Shown here in pieces: positions 41,293 through 49,617 of a stretch of DNA of 57,496 bases; position 1 is the first letter of the stretch, and every line of letters begins with the position of its first letter. The notes under the pieces were generated by a model. It saw nothing but the letters and a program-made list of their open reading frames with translations. It was not told the origin of the DNA and ran no database searches. Made by a program: the position numbers and the translations under genes. Source of the DNA: Clostridia bacterium (GTDB lineage: Bacteria > Bacillota > Clostridia > Peptostreptococcales > Anaerovoracaceae); assembly GCA_910575405.1 (NCBI GenBank), contig CAJTER010000019.1, positions 24,404 to 81,899 of the forward strand, in the 5' to 3' direction.

Positions 41293-41777
41293 AAACAGGC
41301 CATATCGCTGCTCTGGCAGCTGCAGCTTTTTTCATGGAGCCATCAGTAGCCGGGCTGATTTCTTTTAGCGGAAAGGCGCCGGAGCTGCTCCTGTGCCTGA
41401 TGATAGCAGCGGTTTTTTCCTGCAGAGATACTGGTCTTGTAGTTGGGATGATCGCGGCGTTTGCAGCGTTACAGGAGATTTGCTTTTCCCTGTATGCCGG
41501 CCCAGGAGCGTTTGCTGTATTTCTGGCTGGTACGCTGGCAGCCGCTGCTGCCCGTTACTGTACGTGGGACAGGCTGCCTTTTTACCTGGCATTTACTGTC
41601 TTTGATACGGCTGTTTACGAGCTTATCCTTTGGGCAGGACTGCGAATCGTGGGAGGATATGTAAGCTTCACATATTTTTTGAAGCTGCTGCCCCTGTCCG
41701 CCTGTTATAATGTGGCTATTATGCTGCCGATGTATTATTGGCTGCTGAAACAGAAACAAGGAGCAGAGGAGATTTAA
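41289..41777 (+). CDS. mreD: Rod shape-determining protein MreD
   Basis: The 162-residue membrane protein has about five hydrophobic helices, starting MKTGHIAALAAAAFFMEPSV. Sequence conservation in MreD is weak, so the call rests on size, topology and overlap with mreC. It is an elongasome component. Confidence 0.85.
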   Translation: MKTGHIAALAAAAFFMEPSVAGLISFSGKAPELLLCLMIAAVFSCRDTGLVVGMIAAFAALQEICFSLYAGPGAFAVFLAGTLAAAAARYCTWDRLPFYLAFTVFDTAVYELILWAGLRIVGGYVSFTYFLKLLPLSACYNVAIMLPMYYWLLKQKQGAEEI

Positions 41778-41835
41778 AGGCAGACCTTCAAACCTGCCTG
41801 GACGACGCAAAAGATATGTTGGGAAAGAGGAAATT

Positions 41836-44370
41836 ATGAAAAGATGGGTTCATTCCAGACCTGCCCTGCTGGCAGGAATGATAGGGCTGCTGATGGGTAT
41901 TCTGCTTGTTCGTCTTTTTGTTCTGTCTGTGATAGAAAAGGGCAAGTGGACTTCTGCAGCTGAGGAATTAAGTACAAAGACGATTTATACAGCAGCTCCC
42001 CGGGGGCAAATTCTGGATCGCAATGGAAAGGTGCTGGCGGGGAACGCTTATACGATTTCCGTGAGAATGAGCAAAGGCAATATGACCGATGAAAAGCTGA
42101 ACCAGAGCATACTGCAGCTGGCACACACACTGGAGGAAAATGGAGACGCGCTCTATGGAGATTTCCCCCTTGAGATTCGGCAGAATGGAAAAATTTACTG
42201 GAAAGACAGTGTAAACAAGGCGGCTAAGAACGAATTTTTTAACCGATATGGATTTTCTGATAAGCTAAATGCACAAGAGGTCTTTTCAAAACTGCGAAAT
42301 TACTTTAAAATAGAAACTGGGATTTCTTCTGAAGATGCAGCCAGGGTGATGATTGTCCGCAATGAAATGGCAGCCTTGGGATATAAGAAGTATATGCCCG
42401 TTACAGTAGCAAAAGATATTTCACAGCGTTCTATTGCGCTTTTGGAAGAAGGCAGCGCCAATTATCCGGGGACAGAGGTGTTTTCGGAAGTATCAAGAGA
42501 ATATCCAGAAGGATCCCTGGCATGCCATATATTGGGATATATGGGTAAAATCTCAGACAGTGAAAAAGAAACTTATGTGGAGCGTCTGGGATATCAGAAC
42601 TGGGATCTCATTGGAAAGGATGGCATAGAGAAGGCATACGAACGTGTGCTGCGGGGAACTGCGGGGCAGCAGAAGGTTCAGGTCAATGCTGCCGGGAATC
42701 TGGTCAAAACCATAAGCCAGACAGAACCTGAGAAGGGACGGGATGTAACCCTGACCATTGATCTGGAGCTGCAGAAAACCGCAGAATCTGCATTAAAACA
42801 GGCGCTGTCTGCCATGCAGAGCGGAATACCGTTTGTCAGCCAATATGGAAGCTATCCTATGAAACAGGCTCCAAATGCCCAGGTGGGAGCAGTCGTTGCA
42901 CTGGATGTGAAAACAGGGCAGGTTCTGGCAATGGCGAGCTGTCCGGATTTTGATCCCGGTCTTTTTTCAAACGGGATTTCCTCAGAGGACTGGGAGGAGC
43001 TTCAGAGCAAGAATCCGAGGGATCCGCTGGCGCCAGCTCCTTTATACAATGTAGCAGCCAAAAGTGCGGTGCAGCCTGGCTCCACATTTAAAATGGTAAC
43101 GGCTGTTGCCGCTATGCAGTGCGGTCTGGATCCAAAGCGGGCGCTTTACGACAACGGATATGTACAGCTGGGGAACAACACGTTTGGATGCGTTGCCTGG
43201 AATCTTTCGGGGAAAAAACATGGCTACCTCAATTTGCAGCAGGCGCTGGAGGTTTCCTGTAATTATTATTTCTTTGATGCTGCAACGGGACGGGATCTTT
43301 ATACAGGAAACAGCCTGGGTTACAAAAAAGAGATTACGATTGATACCATTATGGACTATGCGGCTCAGTTCGGGCTAGGGCAGGCAACCGGTATTGAAAT
43401 TCCGGAAACGGTAACAGGTGCACCTTCCCGGGGATCAAAGATCCTCGGGCTCAAAAATTCGCTGAAAAACACGCTTCTGGCAGAAGCAGAAACTTATTTT
43501 GATAAGGCGCTTATTAAAAACCGCAGGAAACTGGATGAAACGATTGATACAATTACCGGATGGATCGGTCAGGAACTAAAACGGGAGGATACGCTGCAGA
43601 ATCTGGAAACGGTTTCAGGCATTAAAGAAGATATGCGTTCTGCTCTGGCAGATTTATGCCAGTACACATATATTAATCAGGCCACCTGGAATACAAGCGA
43701 CGCATTAAATATTGCAATCGGGCAAGGCTTGAATTCGTATACACCGCTGCAAATGGCGGGCTATACTGCAACTTTAGGAAATAAAGGCATAAGAAATCCA
43801 ATCAGCCTGGTTGAAAAGATCGAAGGACATGGTAAAATAGATAAGGGATCCCCTTCTAAGGTGAAAGTAGAGGACGATTCCTGCTTTGATGAAATTATTG
43901 AGGGAATGACAGGAGTTGCCAATGGAAGTGCAGGAAGCCTTACCAATCTTTTCAGCAGTTTTCCTGTTACAGTGGCAGCAAAAACAGGAACTGCGCAGCG
44001 GGCTGGGAAAATCAACCCTCCGGATGAAGAGCTTTATATCCGAAACAATCTGGGGGCTATTGCGCCTTCCCTGAGCTGGGATGAAATCCAACGGGAGAAA
44101 GACCGGCTGATGAAAGAATACCCGGATATTTACACCTCACGCCATGCAGCAGTGAGGAGGGCTGTAATGAACCTGAGCGGCGGCAGTATAACGGCCGCAA
44201 AGATTGACAGATACAAGAAAGACTATGACAATTTTGCATGGGTAGTCGCTATGGCGCCTGCCGAGGAGCCGGAAATCGCAGTAGCGGTTATGATTGCCCA
44301 GGGATCGGCAGCATCCAATGCAGGTCCGGTAGCAAGAGAAGTTATGGGAAGCTATTTTCAGCAGAAGTAA
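41836..44370 (+). CDS. mrdA: Penicillin-binding protein 2 (class B, elongation)
   Basis: The 844-residue protein is long for the family. It has one N-terminal membrane helix (LLAGMIGLLMGILLVRLFVL), a PBP dimer domain starting APRGQILDRNGKVLAG, and a transpeptidase domain with STFK (S416), SCN (S474) and KTG (K716). Extra length lies between the SxN and KTG motifs (about residues 525-620, a charged helical insert). It acts with RodA in peptidoglycan elongation. It follows mreD after 58 bases and precedes minD by 22. Confidence 0.92.
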   Translation: MKRWVHSRPALLAGMIGLLMGILLVRLFVLSVIEKGKWTSAAEELSTKTIYTAAPRGQILDRNGKVLAGNAYTISVRMSKGNMTDEKLNQSILQLAHTLEENGDALYGDFPLEIRQNGKIYWKDSVNKAAKNEFFNRYGFSDKLNAQEVFSKLRNYFKIETGISSEDAARVMIVRNEMAALGYKKYMPVTVAKDISQRSIALLEEGSANYPGTEVFSEVSREYPEGSLACHILGYMGKISDSEKETYVERLGYQNWDLIGKDGIEKAYERVLRGTAGQQKVQVNAAGNLVKTISQTEPEKGRDVTLTIDLELQKTAESALKQALSAMQSGIPFVSQYGSYPMKQAPNAQVGAVVALDVKTGQVLAMASCPDFDPGLFSNGISSEDWEELQSKNPRDPLAPAPLYNVAAKSAVQPGSTFKMVTAVAAMQCGLDPKRALYDNGYVQLGNNTFGCVAWNLSGKKHGYLNLQQALEVSCNYYFFDAATGRDLYTGNSLGYKKEITIDTIMDYAAQFGLGQATGIEIPETVTGAPSRGSKILGLKNSLKNTLLAEAETYFDKALIKNRRKLDETIDTITGWIGQELKREDTLQNLETVSGIKEDMRSALADLCQYTYINQATWNTSDALNIAIGQGLNSYTPLQMAGYTATLGNKGIRNPISLVEKIEGHGKIDKGSPSKVKVEDDSCFDEIIEGMTGVANGSAGSLTNLFSSFPVTVAAKTGTAQRAGKINPPDEELYIRNNLGAIAPSLSWDEIQREKDRLMKEYPDIYTSRHAAVRRAVMNLSGGSITAAKIDRYKKDYDNFAWVVAMAPAEEPEIAVAVMIAQGSAASNAGPVAREVMGSYFQQK

Positions 44371-44392
44371 GATAAATATTAGTGAGGATGAA

Positions 44393-45178
44393 ATGAGCGA
44401 GGTAATTTTAGTAGCATCAGGAAAAGGCGGTACTGGCAAAACAGCAGTTACTGCTAATTTGGGAGCATTGCTTGCAAGGCAGGGGTATAAGGTTGCGTTA
44501 TTAGACATGGATATGGGAATGCGCAATCTGGATTTATATCTCGGTTTGGAAAATAGGGTTGTATACAATATCATGGACGTGTTTTCCGGAATCTGCAGGA
44601 TCAAACGTGCCTTAATCAAAGACCGGCGCTTTGAAAACTTGTATCTTATGTCAGCCTGTCCGAGGAAGGATAACCGGGATATTACACCGCTGCATATGCA
44701 GGTTCTGTGCAGAAAGCTTAAAAAAGAGTTTGACTATATTTTCATCGACTGCCCTGCGGGAATCGGCGCTGAATTCGATATTTCCCTGGGCGGGGCGGAC
44801 AGACTGCTCTTAGTGACAGAGGCGGATATCGCTTCCATCAGGGATGCGGATGTGCTGAGCCGCTACGCAAAAAAAGCGGGCATTGATAATACCTGCTACA
44901 TAGTCAATAAGGTACGGGTTGATCTGATGAATCAGCATCTGGTTCCGGATCTCAAGGAAATTGCCGAGGTTCTCAGCAACGAAATGATTGGACTGATTCA
45001 GTTTGATGATAATATTTATATTTCAACTAACCGGGGAATTCCCATTGTATACAAGGAACATACATACATAGAAGAAAACTTTCGCAATATCCTTGGCAGA
45101 CTCTTAGAAAAGGGAGAAAAAAAGAAACCGGCAGAGACAGGAGAGAGCGGCGAACAAGTGGAAAACAGGGGACAATAG
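44393..45178 (+). CDS. minD: MinD-like ATPase (septum-site/ParA family)
   Basis: The 261-residue protein has the deviant Walker A loop SGKGGTGKTAVTANLG (signature Lys kept), DMDMGMRNLDLYLGLE, FIDCPAGIGAEFD and a C-terminal amphipathic stretch near FRNILGRLLEK that resembles the MinD membrane-targeting helix. The last 20 residues are charged. MinD places the division septum with MinC, but neither minC nor minE is beside it here. A ParA-like role other than septum placement is possible. Confidence 0.85.
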   Translation: MSEVILVASGKGGTGKTAVTANLGALLARQGYKVALLDMDMGMRNLDLYLGLENRVVYNIMDVFSGICRIKRALIKDRRFENLYLMSACPRKDNRDITPLHMQVLCRKLKKEFDYIFIDCPAGIGAEFDISLGGADRLLLVTEADIASIRDADVLSRYAKKAGIDNTCYIVNKVRVDLMNQHLVPDLKEIAEVLSNEMIGLIQFDDNIYISTNRGIPIVYKEHTYIEENFRNILGRLLEKGEKKKPAETGESGEQVENRGQ

Positions 45179-45190
45179 CCGGATGGCCAG

Positions 45191-45228
45191 TTAAAGGCCC
45201 ATTTAAAGCCCTGTGCTACGGCCTTTAA
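45191..45228. terminator. Inverted repeat between convergent minD and rodA
   Basis: TTAAAGGCC (45191-45199) pairs perfectly with GGCCTTTAA (45220-45228) around a 20-base loop, just after minD and inside the 3' end of rodA. There is no T-tract outside the stem, so it is at best a weak bidirectional terminator. Confidence 0.35.
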
Positions 45229-46309
45229 TTCCAACGCTGATGACAAGACCCAGTGCCATCATATTGGCCAGGATGGAAGAACCGCCATAGCTGATAAAGG
45301 GTAGGGTGACACCGGTTACCGGCATGAGTCCCATGGTCATGGCAATATTTTCAAATACCTGAAACAGAAACATGCCCAGAAACCCGATGGCAAGGAGCGC
45401 CCCGTACAGATCAGCGGCCTGACAGACAATTTTTACGATGCGGTAGAGGAGCAGAAAGAACAGTACAATGACAAATGTACCGCCCAGCATGCCGAACTCC
45501 TCTGCAATTACAGAAAAAATAAAATCCGACTTTTGAACCGGAAGAAAATCCAGCTCTTTTTGTGTACCGCAAAAAAGACCCTTTCCGGAGAAACCGCCGG
45601 ATCCAATTGCTACCTTGGAGTTCCAGACATGGTAGTTTCCCGGAAGCTCCAGATTATCCGGGTGAAGGAAAGCGTCAATTCTCCGTTTTTGGTAGGGCGC
45701 CATAAAATGATAGGCGATTGGAAGGGACAGGAAAAACAGAAAAAGAAAGCGGGTAAAGATAGTTTTGTCGATTCCCGCAAAAAAGATCATAAAAACCCAG
45801 ATAAAACAGTACACAATAGCGCTGCCCAGATCCTCTTTTACTACGATGAGGATGAAAGGCGCAGCATAAAGAGCAGCACGCAGAAGGCCGCGAAGCTCTG
45901 TCAGCTGTGCCTGGAAACGGGAAAAATAGTTGGCCATTAAAATGGTAAAGGATATTTTTACAAATTCGGAGGGCTGCAGGGTTGTAAAACCGATGCTGAT
46001 CCAGGAGCGGGCTCCGTTGGATACAATACCGATTCCCGGAATATAAACGGTCAAGAGAAATACGAGAGAGCCGATATACAAAATTCTGCTCATATCCTCA
46101 AATTTCCGGTAATCCAAAAAAACCATAAATATCAGAGCAGCGAATCCTAAGAGATAAGCCGTACTCTGCATGATAATATCCCGGAGAAGCAAACTGCCGC
46201 TTTTAAAAGAGATGCTTGTAATCATCAAAATACTTAAAAAAGCAAAAAAAACGGCAATCAGCAGCAAAAACTTGTCTGCATTTTTCCAAAATTTCCAATA
46301 ACTGTCCAT
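45203..46309 (-). CDS. rodA: RodA (SEDS peptidoglycan polymerase)
   Basis: The 368-residue membrane protein has about ten helices and SEDS motifs: GARSWISIGFTTLQPSEFVK, VKEDLGSAIVYC (catalytic-site Asp region), QKSDFIFSVIAEEFG and LPFISYGGSSILANM. It polymerises glycan strands with PBP2. It lies on the minus strand, convergent to mrdA-minD rather than in the same operon, which is unusual. It starts opposite the rny promoter. Confidence 0.93.
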   Translation of the reverse strand: MDSYWKFWKNADKFLLLIAVFFAFLSILMITSISFKSGSLLLRDIIMQSTAYLLGFAALIFMVFLDYRKFEDMSRILYIGSLVFLLTVYIPGIGIVSNGARSWISIGFTTLQPSEFVKISFTILMANYFSRFQAQLTELRGLLRAALYAAPFILIVVKEDLGSAIVYCFIWVFMIFFAGIDKTIFTRFLFLFFLSLPIAYHFMAPYQKRRIDAFLHPDNLELPGNYHVWNSKVAIGSGGFSGKGLFCGTQKELDFLPVQKSDFIFSVIAEEFGMLGGTFVIVLFFLLLYRIVKIVCQAADLYGALLAIGFLGMFLFQVFENIAMTMGLMPVTGVTLPFISYGGSSILANMMALGLVISVGIKGRSTGL

Positions 46310-46327
46310 TCATTCCCTTTCATAACC

Positions 46328-46356
46328 TTGACGAGCAAGCTTTAAAACAGTATAAT
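46328..46356 (+). promoter_or_regulatory. Sigma-A promoter of rny
   Basis: TTGACG (46328-46333), 17-base spacer, TATAAT (46351-46356). It leaves a leader of about 105 bases before rny. rodA starts just upstream on the other strand. Confidence 0.75.
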
Positions 46357-46469
46357 ATATAATGTGTGATTTTCAGAGAAAATTATTACGTAATGCACAA
46401 TTTTTATTATATTTTACAAGAGGAAGAACATTCAAAGATAGGAAAATACAGAGAAAAGGAGGTGTCTGA

Positions 46470-48014
46470 ATGACAAATATCGTTGTGACGATTATAGTTG
46501 CAATTATAACCCTTGTATTGGGGCTTTTAATCGGATATATTATACGAAAGACGGTTGGAGAAAAAGCAATCGGCAGTGCTGAACAAAAAGCAAAAAATCT
46601 GATTCTGGATGCAGAAAACCGATCCGAAACCATCAGGAAAGAGTACATTCTGGAAGCTAAGGAGGAGACACATAAATTAAGAAGCGATGCGGATCGGGAA
46701 ATCAGAGAGCGCCGTTCAGAGATTTCAAAATCAGAGCGCAGGCTGATTCAGAAAGAAGAGTCAATAGACAGAAAGCTTGAAAATATAGAGAAAAAAGAAG
46801 AGAGCATTACAAATAAAGAGCAGGCTATCATAGCAAAGCGTAAAGAATTGGATCACGTACTGGAACAGCAGATGGAGGAGCTGGAAAAAATCTCGGGCTA
46901 CTCTGTGGAAGAGGCAAAAGCAATTTTGCTTGCCAATACTGAAAAGGAAATTCGTTATGAAGCATCGGTCATGATCAAGGACATCGAATCGAAAGCTAAG
47001 GAAGAAGCGGACAAGAGAGCTAAGGAAATTATTACCGGAGCGATTCAAAGATGTGCGGCAGATCACGTGGCAGAAAGCACCGTTTCAGTAGTGCCGCTTC
47101 CAAATGATGAAATGAAAGGACGCATTATCGGCAGAGAGGGCAGAAATATCCGCGCCATTGAGACTCTGACGGGGATCGATCTGATTATTGATGATACTCC
47201 GGAAGCCGTAATTTTATCAGGCTTTGATCCGGTAAGAAGAGAAATCGCACGGCTGTCCCTGGAAAAACTGATTGTAGACGGCAGAATCCATCCTGCGAGG
47301 ATCGAAGAAATGGTAAAGAAATCCGAGCGGGAAGTAAATGCTATTATAAAGGAAGAGGGTGAACAGGCCACCTTTGAAGTGGGGATACATAATCTGCATC
47401 CTGAGCTGGTCAAGCTCCTTGGCCGCTTGAAATACAGGACTTCTTATGGGCAGAATGTTCTCAAACATTCTATTGAGGTTGCACATCTGGCAGGCCTTAT
47501 GGCTGGTGAGCTGGGACTGGATATTACCCTGGCCAAGAGGGCAGGACTGCTCCACGATATCGGAAAAGCCATTGACCATGAAAAAGAAGGTACTCACGTT
47601 GACCTTGGAATTGAAGTGCTGAAAAAGTACAAGGAGTCTGAAGCAGTTATCAACGGTATGGCAGCGCATCACGGTGATTATGAACCGAAATCAATGGAGG
47701 CCGTGCTCATTGCGGCAGCAGACGCGCTTTCAGCAGCAAGGCCGGGAGCAAGGCGCGAGACTCTTGAAACTTATATCAAGAGACTGGAAAAACTTGAGGA
47801 AATCGCCAATACGACACCGGGAGTAGACAAGTCCTTTGCCATTCAGGCAGGAAGAGAAATCCGGATTATTGCAAAGCCGGAGGAAGTAACGGATGAATCC
47901 ATCGTATTTCTTGCCCGGGATATTTCGAAAAAAATCGAATCAGAACTGGAGTATCCAGGACAGATTAAAGTCAATGTGGTTCGGGAAACCCGCGCCATTG
48001 ATTATGCGAAATAA
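46470..48014 (+). CDS. rny: Ribonuclease Y
   Basis: The 514-residue protein has an N-terminal membrane anchor ([20 protein letters not shown]), a long coiled coil (about 35-190), a KH domain ([19 protein letters not shown]) and an HD domain ([11 protein letters not shown], with [10 protein letters not shown] before it). RNase Y starts mRNA decay at the membrane. Size and order match the family fully. An AAAGGAGGTG site precedes the ATG. Confidence 0.96.
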   Translation: MTNIVVTIIVAIITLVLGLLIGYIIRKTVGEKAIGSAEQKAKNLILDAENRSETIRKEYILEAKEETHKLRSDADREIRERRSEISKSERRLIQKEESIDRKLENIEKKEESITNKEQAIIAKRKELDHVLEQQMEELEKISGYSVEEAKAILLANTEKEIRYEASVMIKDIESKAKEEADKRAKEIITGAIQRCAADHVAESTVSVVPLPNDEMKGRIIGREGRNIRAIETLTGIDLIIDDTPEAVILSGFDPVRREIARLSLEKLIVDGRIHPARIEEMVKKSEREVNAIIKEEGEQATFEVGIHNLHPELVKLLGRLKYRTSYGQNVLKHSIEVAHLAGLMAGELGLDITLAKRAGLLHDIGKAIDHEKEGTHVDLGIEVLKKYKESEAVINGMAAHHGDYEPKSMEAVLIAAADALSAARPGARRETLETYIKRLEKLEEIANTTPGVDKSFAIQAGREIRIIAKPEEVTDESIVFLARDISKKIESELEYPGQIKVNVVRETRAIDYAK

Positions 48015-48121
48015 CAAAGTCGGCTCCGCCGATTCTCTTGCAGAGGTAGACTTTGTTGATATTCTGGAAATATCGTAAACGATATTTCCTACATAATAAA
48101 AAAGCAAGTTGCAAACGAAAA

Positions 48122-48161
48122 CAGCCCCAGCAGAGTTCATCTTTGCCAGGGCTGCTTTTTT
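48122..48161 (+). terminator. Terminator after rny
   Basis: CAGCCC (48122-48127) pairs with GGGCTG (48149-48154), with a short inner GCA/TGC stem, followed by C and six T. It lies 107 bases after the rny stop. Confidence 0.6.
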
Positions 48162-48186
48162 GCGGGCTCAATCAAGCCTCTGCCTT

Positions 48187-48384
48187 TTATTTTCCGGTTT
48201 TTACCTTCCGCCGTTTCTTTTCCTTTTCAATGTCAGTAGGAAGATAAATGACAGAAGCAGTTTCCTCTTGGGACTCCTTTTCTTCTTTCGGTCGTTTTTC
48301 CGTGAACTGTTCCGAGTGGCCGGTAAAATACATATAGGCCAAGAGCCCTCCAATAACCAGAAGTCCTAAAATAATCAGCGGCAT
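48187..48384 (-). CDS. Small single-pass membrane protein of unknown function
   Basis: 65 residues from the ATG at 48384 (minus), seven bases after AAAGGAGGC. A TTG at 48390 touches that site and is rejected. There is one N-terminal membrane helix (MPLIILGLLVIGGLLAYMYF) followed by a cytoplasmic-type tail rich in Lys and Glu. No family recognised. The upstream region toward dapB is shared. Confidence 0.7.
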   Translation of the reverse strand: MPLIILGLLVIGGLLAYMYFTGHSEQFTEKRPKEEKESQEETASVIYLPTDIEKEKKRRKVKTGK

Positions 48385-48648
48385 AGCCAAAGCCTCCTTT
48401 TCGAAAAAATAAATGGAATCTTCTATAATGCAGAGTACACAGCAATGTAAAAACGGTGAAGTTTTAATCCATTTAAAACAAAATAAAACAAATTATTTGC
48501 TTTATTTTACCATATTTTTACCACCATTTGTTGATAAATTTTGAAAAAACAGCAAGACTTCACTTCCTTACACTAGTGTACACAAAATTTTACCATTTCA
48601 TTCTGTTCCAGTAAATTTCCCGCTTTCCTGCGCAAAAAAATTGCAGCA
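48385..48648. other. Intergenic stretch with a palindrome
   Basis: No gene is visible between the small membrane protein and dapB. The part at 48470-48560 is very AT-rich. A perfect 12-base palindrome, TACACTAGTGTA, lies at 48569-48580 and could be an operator for a dimeric regulator. Confidence 0.4.
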
Positions 48649-48677
48649 TTGCCTGTAGAGGAAAAAAACGGTATACT
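48649..48677 (+). promoter_or_regulatory. Sigma-A promoter of dapB
   Basis: TTGCCT (48649-48654), 17-base spacer, TATACT (48672-48677). dapB starts at 48752. No lysine riboswitch was recognised in the leader. Confidence 0.55.
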
Positions 48678-48751
48678 GTAAATGTAAGAAAAATAAATGC
48701 AAGAAAAAACAGTAGCAGAGAATTACAAGTGGAAAGGAAAGAGGTATTCAC

Positions 48752-49504
48752 ATGGTAAAAGTCATCATTACAGCACCCCGCGGTCATATGGACGGCCTTA
48801 TTGTCAAAGCTGCCTGTGAACGGGAGGATATACAAATTATAGGTGGTATTGGCCCGGCAGGAAGAGACTATATCGGGCAGGATATCGGCATAGCCGCAGG
48901 GCTGGGAACCGAAATCGGTGCATTGGTTTACGATAATCTGGAAGACATCATCGATCAGTGCGATCTGGTTGTGGATTTTTCCAGAGTGGAGCTATCCATG
49001 GAGGTTCTTGAAATTTGTAAAGCACATAAAAAAGGCTTCCTGTGCGGAACCACGGGATTTTCAGAGGATCAGGAAAAAAAGCTGCTGGAAGCAGGAAGCG
49101 AGATCCCAATGATGAAAGCGGCCAATACGTCGTATGTTGTAAATGTAATGCGAAAGCTGCTTGGCACAGCGGCGGCTGCTCTGGGGGATAAAGCAAAGAT
49201 TGAGATTATTGAAATGCACAGCCAGACCAAGCTGGACGCACCCAGCGGAACTGCTCTGGAGCTGGCAGAAGAAATGATAACACAATCGGACAAGACCATG
49301 GAGGGTATGGCATTTCATTCCGTCCGGGCAGGAGATACTCCTTCCAGCCACAAAGTTCTCTTTGGGTGTATGGGAGAAATTATGGAAATTTCCCATCATG
49401 CCTACAATTGGGAATGTTATGCAAGGGGTGCCTGTGACGCAGTAGTATATATGGCGGAGCATGGAGCAGGACTCTATACAATGGAAGATGTAATCGGCAT
49501 ATGA
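48752..49504 (+). CDS. dapB: 4-Hydroxy-tetrahydrodipicolinate reductase
   Basis: The 250-residue protein starts VKVIITAPRGHMDGLIVKAA (NAD(P)-binding, with APRG in place of the usual GxxGRMG). It has DFSRVELSMEVLEICKAHK, CGTTGFSEDQ, IEIIEMHSQTKLDAPSGTAL (catalytic His and the DAPSGTA motif, with MHSQTKLD in place of the usual EEHHxxKxD) and a C-terminal ARGACDAVVYM. It makes tetrahydrodipicolinate for lysine and peptidoglycan, and dipicolinate in spore formers. It is not next to dapA. Confidence 0.88.
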   Translation: MVKVIITAPRGHMDGLIVKAACEREDIQIIGGIGPAGRDYIGQDIGIAAGLGTEIGALVYDNLEDIIDQCDLVVDFSRVELSMEVLEICKAHKKGFLCGTTGFSEDQEKKLLEAGSEIPMMKAANTSYVVNVMRKLLGTAAAALGDKAKIEIIEMHSQTKLDAPSGTALELAEEMITQSDKTMEGMAFHSVRAGDTPSSHKVLFGCMGEIMEISHHAYNWECYARGACDAVVYMAEHGAGLYTMEDVIGI

Positions 49505-49617
49505 GCAGAATGGCGAACAATAAAGGGGCAGGCCGTCTGCCTGAGAAACGATGATAGCGTATGATAGCTTTTGAGGCTGATAAAGGATACAAAGTGATAA
49601 AGAAAGGATGATACTAA

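Noticed and set aside
48670-48752. Lysine riboswitch before dapB
   Set aside because: The leader is only about 70 bases and lacks the long, multi-stem L-box architecture.
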